NCBI RefSeq assembly: GCF_010671925.1
Contig: NZ_JAAHIH010000006.1
Coordinates: 248,001 to 312,000, forward strand
DNA: 64,000 bases
Origin: Moorena sp. SIOASIH
GTDB taxonomy: Bacteria > Cyanobacteriota > Cyanobacteriia > Cyanobacteriales > Coleofasciculaceae
Direction of reading: 5' to 3'
The notes beneath the pieces are model-generated. The model saw only the letters and a list, made by a program, of their open reading frames with translations, had not been told where the DNA came from and did no database searches. Every line of letters begins with the position of its first letter. Position 1 is the first letter of the stretch. Positions 24,007 through 33,000 of the stretch are shown one piece after another. Made by a program: the position numbers and the translations under genes.

Positions 24007-24918
24007 ATGGAAACCTGGACAGTTATTTTCGTTCTAGCTATCGGTCTTTTTATTGGTATTCTTCTCCAGAAGTATTATCCAGTCGGTAAGTTGATCAGAC
24101 GCTACGGTATTATTAGTCGCTTCTTAGTTAAGCGGAAATCTGAGTCTCAGGAAATCAATGTAATTCCCTCAGATTTTGAAGGCAAGATGTCCCTGTTTAT
24201 TTTGGCAGGACAGTCGAATATGTCCGGAACAGGTAAGCTAACAGCTGCTAGTTCCGTTACTGACCCCAGAGTTTTTGTGTTTGGAAACGATTACCGCTGG
24301 CATCTAGCCAAGGAACCGATTGATTCACAAACCAAACAAGTTGATAAAGTCTCGGAAGATAAGTCAGCTGGGGTAGGTCCGGGGATGGCGTTTGCTACTG
24401 AATTATTGAAATACAATCCTGAGCTAATCATCGGTTTGATTCCTTGTGCCAAGTCTGGCACTGCCATTGAACAGTGGCAAAGAAGCCTGAGTGAGGATAC
24501 TCTTTATGGCTCTTGCTTAAAGCGAGTAGGTGCTGCTTCTGTGATGGGAGAAATCACCGGTATACTTTTCTTTCAAGGGGAAAAAGATGCTCAAAAGCCT
24601 TCTCAAGACTCAGATATAACGTTTTTCCCCAATCAGTGGGCTGATAAATTTGTTACCTTGGTAAAAGATTTCCGTCAAGACTTAGGTAAACCTGATTTAC
24701 CAGTAGTTTTTGCTCAAATTGGCACTACTACTGATCCAGAAACGCTCCCGAACTGGGAAACCGTGAAAGCGCAACAGGCAACAGTCCAGTTACCAGCTAC
24801 TAGGATGATTACTACAGATGACTTGGCTTTACAAGACTATGTCCACTTGACAACCGAAAGTTATTTGATTGTTGGAAAACGATTTGCTAAAGCATTTTGG
24901 AAACTGACTCAAAGATAA
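24007..24918 (+). CDS. SASA-type SGNH esterase, membrane anchored (copy 2)
   Basis: 303 aa, same length and layout as the gene 48 bp upstream: membrane helix (VIFVLAIGLFIGILLQ), LAGQSNMSGTG nucleophile block, and LQDYVHLT for the Asp-His pair. The middle motif reads FFQGEKDA instead of FFQGESDA, a change in a usually conserved block that could alter activity. The C-terminal third is almost identical at DNA level to copy 1, while the N-terminal linker differs. This pattern fits duplication with later gene conversion. Confidence 0.85.
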   Translation: METWTVIFVLAIGLFIGILLQKYYPVGKLIRRYGIISRFLVKRKSESQEINVIPSDFEGKMSLFILAGQSNMSGTGKLTAASSVTDPRVFVFGNDYRWHLAKEPIDSQTKQVDKVSEDKSAGVGPGMAFATELLKYNPELIIGLIPCAKSGTAIEQWQRSLSEDTLYGSCLKRVGAASVMGEITGILFFQGEKDAQKPSQDSDITFFPNQWADKFVTLVKDFRQDLGKPDLPVVFAQIGTTTDPETLPNWETVKAQQATVQLPATRMITTDDLALQDYVHLTTESYLIVGKRFAKAFWKLTQR

Positions 24919-24992
24919 TACTCAAAGATAATAGGGTGCATCAAGACAGGGAAAACTAGAGGAAAGGTCGCCATTGATTCCGGTCAAGCTTG

Positions 24993-26648
24993 ATGAACAT
25001 CTTATCTAAAACAGTTCCAGCGTTTTTAATGGGGAGCATCGCCATCATTGCCGCAATTCCCACAGTGGTGATATCAACACCAGCTGCTAAAAGTATTGCG
25101 CAACAGATTACTGTCCGGATTGATGGTCCAAAACAGGGTGGGAGTGGGATAATTGTTGAACGCCAAGGAAATATCTATTATATCCTGACTAGTGCTCATG
25201 TGCTACAAAAAGCTGGCATCTACAGGATTCAAACCCCTGATGGCAATCGTTATCCTGTAGACTCCCGTTATATCAGACGGATGCCAGGGGTAGATTTAGC
25301 GATCTTACCTTTCATTAGCACCTCTAACTACCCAGTTGCTAGGTTAGGGAATTCCCACCAAATCAGTGCAGGTCAAAGAGTTTATGTGGCTGGATGGCCC
25401 CGTTCTGGAGGTGCTTCTCAACAACGGCGGTTTATTAATAGCGAAGGACTGCTCACCGATGCTGGTTCTAAACTTCCTAGGGGATATGCTCTAAGTTATA
25501 CCAATTTGGTGAGAGTTGGGATGAGTGGTGGACCGGTATTAGACTATCAGGGGCGGGTAATTGGCATTAATGGTATGGTCAGATTAGTGGGCGATTCTGA
25601 CACAATTGTGGCATCTGGGATTAGCATTGACACTTATTTAACCTGGCGCTCTCAGCTGAAACTGCCAACTCCTGTACAGACTCCTCAAGTCGGTGTCTCT
25701 CCTACAGCTGCGTCTGCCAAGACCGGAACAGTTTTCTACAAGTTGGCCAATACTCTCAAAGTAGGGACTGGCTCAGTGAGTTCTGTGGCGATTGGCACCG
25801 TTGCTCAAGGGAGATCAGTAAAGGGATTGATGGCCGCTAGTGGTCATAGTGATGGCAGTATCTCCCTGTGGAATCTATCCACTGGTCAATTAATTCGTAC
25901 CTGGCGAGGTCACGGTGGCGCAGTGAACGCTGTGGTGATTAGTCCGGATGGTCAAACCTTAGTCAGTGGCGGTGATGACCGTATGATCAAGACCTGGAAT
26001 CTTAACACGGGTAAACCGTTAGTTACCCTGACTGGACATCAAGATACAGTGGCGACTTTAGCTTTCAGTGCAGATAGCAAAACTTTAGTTAGTGGCAGCT
26101 GGGACAACACTATTAAGATTTGGCAGCTGCCTAAGGGTAAACTGTTGCATACCCTTACCGGACATTTAGGTTCGGTGAATTCTGTTGAAATCTCTCCTGA
26201 TGGCAAAACCTTAGTCAGTGGTTCTCAAGATACCACTATTCGGCTGTGGAATCTAGCTACAGGTAAGTTAGTGCGTATCCTCAAGGGACATTCTCGATCA
26301 GTATCGTCTGTAGCGATTAGTCTGGATGGGAAGACCTTAGCCAGTGGTGGAGGAGACGGCACGATTCGCTTGTGGAATCTTAACACTGGTAAACTGACTA
26401 GAACGTTGACGGGTCACACAGATGGGGTGTGGTCAGTAACGATGACTAGAGATGGAAGTACCTTGATTAGCGGTAGTTGGGATAAGACCATTAAGTTGTG
26501 GGATATGAGGAGCGCTCAGTTGAAAAGCACCTTAAATGGTCATTCGGGCTATGTTGTGGCTGTTGCTTTGAGCCAGGATAGTCAAACCCTAGTTAGTGGT
26601 GGTTGGGATCAGCAGATTAGAATTTGGAGAAAGGAAATGTCTAATTAA
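24993..26648 (+). CDS. Secreted trypsin-like protease with WD40 repeats
   Basis: 551 aa from ATG 24993 (a TTG directly before it is also in frame). A signal peptide (FLMGSIAIIAAIPTVVISTPA) precedes a serine protease domain with His in LTSAHVLQ, Asp in GVDLAILPF and Ser in VGMSGGPVLD, so the triad is complete. From about residue 265 there are seven WD40 blades, each with GH..V..V and a SGS.D.TIK.W ending (for example LTGHQDTVATLAFS, LVSGSWDNTIKIW). Protease-WD40 fusions of this kind occur in multicellular cyanobacteria. The propeller probably presents substrates or partners. It probably acts in the periplasm or outside the cell. Confidence 0.92.
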   Translation: MNILSKTVPAFLMGSIAIIAAIPTVVISTPAAKSIAQQITVRIDGPKQGGSGIIVERQGNIYYILTSAHVLQKAGIYRIQTPDGNRYPVDSRYIRRMPGVDLAILPFISTSNYPVARLGNSHQISAGQRVYVAGWPRSGGASQQRRFINSEGLLTDAGSKLPRGYALSYTNLVRVGMSGGPVLDYQGRVIGINGMVRLVGDSDTIVASGISIDTYLTWRSQLKLPTPVQTPQVGVSPTAASAKTGTVFYKLANTLKVGTGSVSSVAIGTVAQGRSVKGLMAASGHSDGSISLWNLSTGQLIRTWRGHGGAVNAVVISPDGQTLVSGGDDRMIKTWNLNTGKPLVTLTGHQDTVATLAFSADSKTLVSGSWDNTIKIWQLPKGKLLHTLTGHLGSVNSVEISPDGKTLVSGSQDTTIRLWNLATGKLVRILKGHSRSVSSVAISLDGKTLASGGGDGTIRLWNLNTGKLTRTLTGHTDGVWSVTMTRDGSTLISGSWDKTIKLWDMRSAQLKSTLNGHSGYVVAVALSQDSQTLVSGGWDQQIRIWRKEMSN

Positions 26649-26720
26649 CCTGAGTTCAAGATAAGCGATTCGGCAAAGCCGACGCTTCGCGAACGCACTG
26701 GGAAAGCAGTAATTGATAGC

Positions 26721-26791
26721 AAAGGGAACAGGGAGCAGGGAGTAGGGAGTAGGGAGTAGGGAGCAGGGACTTCGGAGCAGGGAGTAGGGAA
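26721..26791. repeat. Heptamer tandem array (GGGAGTA/GGGAGCA)
   Basis: Eight to nine units of a 7-bp repeat broken by 'cttcgga', downstream of the protease-WD40 gene and after a REP-like 'cgattcggcaaagccgacgc' hairpin (about 26666-26690). Confidence 0.88.
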
Positions 26792-26990
26792 CAAAAATTA
26801 TCACAATTCCTACACGGATTGCTAGATATCTGGTTAAAATTGGCTTCTGTTAATTGATAGGGTTGATCGCACTTATGAAGTAGAGTCTTGTTTGACGCTG
26901 ATTCCCTCAAAACCCTCTTGACTATTGCCAATAGCCATGCATGCCTTTTGCCTTAAAAGGATAAGCAATGTCCCTCAAAACCCTCTTGAC

Positions 26991-27118
26991 TATTGCCTAT
27001 TGCCTATTGCCTATTGCCTATTGCCTATTGCCTATTGCCTATTGCCTATTGCCTATTGCCTATTGCCTATTGCCTATTGCCTATTGCCTATTGCCTATTG
27101 CCTATTGCCTATTGCCTT
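26991..27118. repeat. Perfect heptamer tandem array (TATTGCC)
   Basis: About 18 perfect copies of TATTGCC. Both sides carry the same sequence 'ttgccttaaaaggataagca' (26949 and 27112), and 'tccctcaaaaccctcttgac' also occurs twice (26902 and 26971). The array therefore sits inside a larger local duplication. Confidence 0.95.
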
Positions 27119-27201
27119 AAAAGGATAAGCAATGTCGCTCAAACGTTGCTGATAATTGCTATAAAAAATTGCTATAATAGATAATGGTGTTGTCTACAGC
27201 A

Positions 27202-28764
27202 TCAACCGGTCAAATAATCCCAGGCTTTAATAAATGCAACAATTTGGCTCACTGGAGGCAGGGTTGATACTGGTCTTGATGGTGTTGTAGTGTCTTCAGA
27301 TTGCTCGCTCCAGCTTGATTGATTCATCAGATACTTCCCAAAATCTTGATTAGAATAAATACTTAATGAGTAGTCTCTAGAGTTAGTAATAATTGTCTGA
27401 GTCGGAGCAATAAAGAAGTTAGCAGATGATTTTATTTCTGGTGCTAACTTAACGGTTTTAATTGGTTTAAGCTGCTCAATAGCTTCGCCAATATTTGTAA
27501 GTAATTTCTGTATTTGCTGTTTGTCTTGATTACTTAAACTGTATATTGATCGTGAGGGTAGGCTATTTAATAGGGTCACAATATTGCGATGAGTTGGACC
27601 TCCATCTTTGAAGGGGACAATTGCTAAGTAAGCGATAATGAATAAGTCAGCGTTGTTGCTTGTAAAGGTAATGGTTGTTCTGCGGACACCTACCTCAATG
27701 CTGGGCGGTTGATTGAGGACTTCAGAAACATTGGCTATCTGATTATAAATCGAGGCTAAAGCCAAATTCGCTTTGAGGTCTAACGGGGTATCAACGATAA
27801 TTTTTACCGTTGGCAGGGTCTCGTTGAAAAAGGTTTTGACAGCTTCGGAAGACAGACGGATAATTTGACTTTGATCACCATCAGGACTCAAGTCAACCCA
27901 TTCACAGATGAGTCCTTCGGTTTTGAGACCAAACCGGGAAACAGCATATAGTTTTGCCCCAGTCAGGGTAGCACCAGTCAAATCTGCTCCAATCCAATTG
28001 GCTTTAATCAGCCTTGCCTTACTAAGATCAGCGTGTACTAAACTGGTATTAACTAAATTAGCATTGCTCAAATCAGCCCCAACTAAGGTAGCTCCACTTA
28101 ATTTAGCGTTGCTCAGATCAGCCCAACTGAGGTTTGCTCCACTTAAATCAGCCCAGCGTAGATTTGCCCCACTGAGATCAGCTCCCCTAAAATTGGCACA
28201 GGTGAGATTTCCTTGTCTGATTTCAACCCCTTTGAGATTGCTACCACTGAAATCGGCTTTGTGCAGATTTGTTCCGTTTAAGTGCGCTCCCTTCAAATTT
28301 GCTTGACTAAAGGTTGCCCCCGCTAGATTGGCTTCATTGAAGGTAGCGCGGGTGAGATTGGCTTGTCTGAGGGTGGCTTCTCGTAAATCAGCACCCGAGA
28401 GGTTTGCTGCGCTTAGATTTGCTCCACTTAGGGAACCACGAACCATCTCAGCACGAATCAGTGATGCCTGAATCAGTTGGGCACCTCTTAAATCAGCCCG
28501 AATCAAATTTGCTACATTGAGCTGTGCTTGTGTTAACTTGGCTTTGGAGAGATTGGCACCGCTAAGTCTAGCAACGTTTAAGTTGGCTCGGCTAAGGTTT
28601 GTGCCGCTCAAGTTAGCACCACTTAAGTTAGTTATACTCAGGTTAGCTTCACTCAAGTCGGCACCACTAAGAGTAGCGCCGCTTAGGTTAAGTTCCGTAA
28701 GATCAGCAGCCGTAAAATCTCTTACACCTGCTGCATATTGTTGGATAATTTCCCTGACATTCAT
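27202..28764 (-). CDS. Pentapeptide-repeat protein with C-terminal domain of unknown function
   Basis: 520 aa when started at the ATG at 28764 (MNVREIIQQYAAGVRDF); an upstream ATG at 28794 adds ten residues. That opening followed by about 40 A(D/N)LSGA-type pentapeptides (residues about 20-275) is a common cyanobacterial layout. The C-terminal 240 residues (ICEWVDLSPDGDQSQIIRLS, TVKIIVDTPLDLKANLALASIYNQI, RSIYSLSNQDKQQIQKLL) form a distinct domain I do not recognise. No membrane segment is seen. The role is unknown; it is divergent from tyrA. Confidence 0.85.
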   Translation of the reverse strand: MNVREIIQQYAAGVRDFTAADLTELNLSGATLSGADLSEANLSITNLSGANLSGTNLSRANLNVARLSGANLSKAKLTQAQLNVANLIRADLRGAQLIQASLIRAEMVRGSLSGANLSAANLSGADLREATLRQANLTRATFNEANLAGATFSQANLKGAHLNGTNLHKADFSGSNLKGVEIRQGNLTCANFRGADLSGANLRWADLSGANLSWADLSNAKLSGATLVGADLSNANLVNTSLVHADLSKARLIKANWIGADLTGATLTGAKLYAVSRFGLKTEGLICEWVDLSPDGDQSQIIRLSSEAVKTFFNETLPTVKIIVDTPLDLKANLALASIYNQIANVSEVLNQPPSIEVGVRRTTITFTSNNADLFIIAYLAIVPFKDGGPTHRNIVTLLNSLPSRSIYSLSNQDKQQIQKLLTNIGEAIEQLKPIKTVKLAPEIKSSANFFIAPTQTIITNSRDYSLSIYSNQDFGKYLMNQSSWSEQSEDTTTPSRPVSTLPPVSQIVAFIKAWDYLTG

Positions 28765-28822
28765 TACAGTATAACAAAAATTAATATTTATCATGGCATA
28801 GGCTGAATCCCGCTGAGAGACA

Positions 28823-29662
28823 ATGAAAATTGGTATTGTAGGACTGGGATTGATGGGTGGATCCCTAGGATTGGACTTGAGAGCACAAGGTCACCAGGTC
28901 TTGGGAGTCTCTCGTCAACCAAAAACCTGTCAATTCGCACTTGATCACAGCATTGTTGATGATGCGAGTATTGACTTAAGTATCCTAGCCACAGCAGAGG
29001 TTGTGTTTATCTGCACCCCAATAGCCGCGATCGCCTCTACTGTCAAGGATTTAGTCAACTATCTTAACAAGGATACCGTAATCACTGATATTGGTTCGGT
29101 CAAAATGCCAGTAGTTAGAGAAATAGCTCCCCTGTGGGAAAATTTTGTAGGTGGTCATCCGATGTCAGGAACGGAACACAGGGGTGTGGAAGCTGCGGTG
29201 TCTAATCTATTTGCAGGAAATCCTTACGTACTTACGCCGATTGAGACGACACCACCACCAGCACTTAAGAAGGTGGAGGAGATTGTGCGATCGCTTAAGT
29301 CATTGGTTTACATCACAAGCCCGGAAAACCATGACCAAGCGGTAGCATGGATTTCTCATCTACCGGTGATGGTGAGTGGGAGTTTGATTGATGCTTGTAT
29401 GCAGGAGACTGACCCAGTGGTGTTGAGGTTAGCCCAACAGTTAGCTAGTTCTGGTTTTCGTGATACTAGCCGTGTCGGGGGTGGTAATCCAGAACTGGGA
29501 GTAATGATGGCTCGTTACAATCAGGAGTCGATAATGCGATCGCTTTTACAGTATCGCGATTGCCTTGACCAGATGATTGAGGTGATTGAACAGGGAGATT
29601 GGTCGAGTCTGGAAAAAATCCTTGAAACTACTCAGGTAGCGCGGAAAAAGTTTGTTTCGTGA
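28823..29662 (+). CDS. tyrA: Prephenate/arogenate dehydrogenase
   Basis: 279 aa. The Rossmann motif IGIVGLGLMGGSLGLDL at the N-terminus binds NADP. VFICTPIAAI, VITDIGSVKMPVV and VGGHPMSGTEHRGVEAA are TyrA signatures. ENHDQAVAWISHLPVM and VGGGNPELGVMMARYN complete the helical dimer domain. In cyanobacteria this enzyme is normally an NADP-dependent arogenate dehydrogenase making tyrosine, feedback controlled. It lies 392 bp upstream of the NRPS cluster whose Choi-type residue also draws on prephenate or arogenate; it may be simply a housekeeping gene. A terminator-like hairpin follows. Confidence 0.93.
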   Translation: MKIGIVGLGLMGGSLGLDLRAQGHQVLGVSRQPKTCQFALDHSIVDDASIDLSILATAEVVFICTPIAAIASTVKDLVNYLNKDTVITDIGSVKMPVVREIAPLWENFVGGHPMSGTEHRGVEAAVSNLFAGNPYVLTPIETTPPPALKKVEEIVRSLKSLVYITSPENHDQAVAWISHLPVMVSGSLIDACMQETDPVVLRLAQQLASSGFRDTSRVGGGNPELGVMMARYNQESIMRSLLQYRDCLDQMIEVIEQGDWSSLEKILETTQVARKKFVS

Positions 29663-29700
29663 GTTTGTTTAGTTTGTTATTGAGCTAATTAGAAAGCCAC

Positions 29701-29732
29701 CACTGCTAATCCCACCAAGCAGTGTTTATTTT
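29701..29732 (+). terminator. Terminator-like hairpin after tyrA
   Basis: CACTGCT (29701-29707), 10-nt loop, AGCAGTG (29718-29724), then TTTATTTT. This separates tyrA from the NRPS gene and argues that they are transcribed separately. Confidence 0.55.
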
Positions 29733-30054
29733 AAGCTGACGGCTGAACGCTGACCGCACCTCAAGTAGCGTGCGCGTAGCGCATATGCTTACCTTGTTAC
29801 AGTTTTTCAAATGTAAGCAGGTACACAAAATTAATTACAAATTTTCAAAAACTGAAACTCTTTTAATTCAAGGGTTACAGATAATTATAGTAGGTAATTA
29901 ATTCGGCGCGCGGTACTTACTATGATACAATAATAAATTACTCTCTAATCACCTGATACTGCGTTTATCAAAAAAAAATAAAGTTTTGTAAAATTTTTTT
30001 TCCTGTAGAATAACTTGGTATATAGTGTAAAGTTGGATATGCTAAATTGCCTGT
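29733..30054. other. Leader region of the NRPS cluster
   Basis: Begins with a dispersed 'cacctcaagtagcgtgcgcg' repeat (about 29757), then becomes strongly AT-rich (29800-30054). The cluster promoter should lie in this AT-rich part. No clear -35/-10 pair or Shine-Dalgarno sequence precedes ATG 30055, so the start is the best supported by domain content only. Confidence 0.5.
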
Positions 30055-33000
30055 ATGGACAAAAAGATAATGCAGTCCAGTAAGTTTATGAAGTTAGCCC
30101 TCGCGGCTACGTTTACGAGCGAACCCATAGAAGAATCTCTATATTTTTGGAGTAAAAAATTAGATTGGCGACTACAAATTCAGTTTGCTCCATACAACCA
30201 AGTTTTCCAAGAACTCCTGAACCCAAGTAGTCTCTTAAGCACCAACCAAGACGGAATCAATATCATTCTGCTCAGGTTAGAGGATTGGCAAAATCATCAA
30301 AATAGATTGAGAGCGACTGTAGAAGCCTCAGAAAAAGAAGCAATACTTGATCCATTCCCTTGCCATAGACTTCCCAATAACATAGAAATTGCTCACTTAA
30401 ATCGCTACGAAACTGAGTATCTATATCAAGAAATTTTTATTGACAAAGCATATTTAAAACATGGTATTAACCTAAATGATGATGCTTGTGTGATTGACAT
30501 CGGGGCGAACATCGGATTGTTTACCTTATTTGTCCAACATCACTGTTACCAAGCCAAGATTTATAGCTTTGAACCCGCCATTCATGCCTTTGAAAGATTA
30601 CAAGCGAACGCAAAATTATATTGTAAAGACGCAACGGTTTTCAACTGTGGATTAGGCAATCAAAATCAAGAAGCAACCTTCACATTTTATCCTAATTCGT
30701 CGGTATTTTCCAGTTTTAACGCCGATACAACCCAAGATGAAAAAGCCCTGAGGGCAATTATTCTAAATATGTTGCGGCGATACAATTCTCTAGACGAAGT
30801 AGCACTTAATCAAGTCGCCGATGAATTTCTCGCGGGAAGACTGGAACAGCAAACCTATAAGGCTCAGTTACGCACCCTTTCTAGTATTATTGATGACTAT
30901 AACATTGAGCAAATTGATTTACTCAAACTGGATGCTGAAAAAAGTGAATTAAGCATTCTCGAAGGAATTGAACCACAACACTGGTCGAGAATTCAACAAA
31001 TTGTGATGGAAGTACACGACCAAGGCGGAAATACCCTCGGTTGTGTGACTCAATTGCTGAAGGATAAAGGGTTTGAATTTGTTGTTGAAGAAGAAACCTT
31101 GCTAGAAGGGTCTGGCTTATACAATATTTATGCGACTCGTCCAGGTCAGCAATCTTCCCCACCAAGGACATTGAGCAAAAATGAAACTCAGATGGAACAG
31201 AACGTCCGGGAACTGGGAGAAGCCCTGAAAACCGCCGTTGAACGTTCCACAACTCCCCACTTGGTTTGTCTGTGTCCAACCCCTAACCGCAACGATGGGG
31301 AACTTTCCTTCTATCGGAGACTCGAAGAACAATTAATCTCAGAATTAAAAGGAATCAGCAGCTTACATTGGTTGACCGCTTCAGAATTAGCCACAACCTA
31401 TCCAGTTGCGGATTATGCAGCACCTGATGGCAACGGTCATATCCCTTATACCCCGACTTTTTTTGCCGCCCTGGGTACAGGAATTGTCCGCAAGCTACAG
31501 GCTATTATTAGTAATCCCTACAAGGTGATTGTTCTCGACTGTGATCATACCCTGTGGAAAGGGGTTTGTGGAGAAGATGGGGCGACCGGGGTAGAAATTG
31601 ATCAATCTCGTCAGGCATTGCAGTCATTCATTGTTAGGCAGCAGCAAGCCGGAAAACTGATCTGTCTTTGTAGCAAAAATAATGAAGAAGATGTCTTCGC
31701 AGTTTTCAATCATCATGATCAGATGCCGCTGCAACGCCATCACCTCGTTTCTTGGCGGATTAACTGGCAACCCAAATCTCAAAACCTCAAAGCCTTAGCT
31801 ACCGAACTCAATTTAGGTCTTGATAGCTTTATCTTTATTGACGATAACCCCGTGGAATGTATGGAGGTGAGGGCAAACTGTCCGCAAGTCTTGACGTTGC
31901 AACTGCCTCCAGAAGACGACCACATTCCTTCATTCTTGCAGCATATTTGGGCCTTTGACCAACTGCAAGTGACCCAAGCCGATCAGCAACGGACTAAATT
32001 ATATCAACAGAATGTTCAACGGCAGCGTTTTCAGGAAAAATCCCTAACTTTTAAGGATTTCTTAGCTGGACTCCAGTTAGACGTTGACATTTCTCCCATG
32101 AAACCCCACCAACTCCCAAGGGTTGCACAACTAACCCAACGCACAAATCAATTTAATTTAACCACAATCCGACGCTCAGAAGCAGAGATTCAACAATTAT
32201 GTAACGCCAAGGGTTTAGAAGCTAGGGTGGTACAGGTTAAAGACCGCTTCGGAGATTATGGTCTGGTGGGGCTACTGCTGTTTGAAACCCAGTCAGATGC
32301 GATCGCATCTGATAGTTTCTTACTCAGTTGTCGAGTGCTCGGTCGTGGTGTCGAACATCAAATGTTAGCCCAATTGGGTAAAATTGCCCAACAACGGGGA
32401 TTAGATTGGGTGGAAGTGAATTATCAACCCACTGCCAAAAATCAACCAGCCCTAGATTTCTTGGAGAGTGTGGCGGCATCATTTAAGCAGGAAAATGCCG
32501 GAAAAATACGGTTTAAATTGCCGACTGTAGTAGCAACAACTATCACCTTTAATCCCAGTCAGATTCCGTCGAAGCCCGTAGAAACAGAATCGATTAAAAA
32601 TACTAATAACAACCCTCAAAATTTAGTCTCCAATATTCCCTTTGAAGAAATTGCTAATACCCTGTACAATTCCGAACATATTATCAAGCAAATTCAAGCT
32701 AATTTTTATCGTCACCGTCCACAGATAGAGACTCCATTTATTGCGCCCAGGACTGCCTTAGAACAATGGGTTGCTAAACTATTTTCTGAAGTGCTAAACA
32801 TAAACCAGGTGGGAGTTAAAGATGATTTTTTGGAACTGGGTGGAGACTCAATTCGCGGTGCAATTTTAATCAATCAGCTCCAGAAAAAACTGAATGAAAT
32901 TATTCACTTTGTGGTTTTGCTTGAGCAGAAAACGGTAGCTAAACTAACTGCTTATCTAGAACAGCATTATCCCCAAGCTATTACCAAACTATTGGGAGAA

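Noticed and set aside
26925..27184. CLLPIAY repeat frames
   Set aside because: Translation of the TATTGCC array.
27908..28774. Forward frames rich in L, A, P and S
   Set aside because: Antisense of the pentapeptide-repeat gene.
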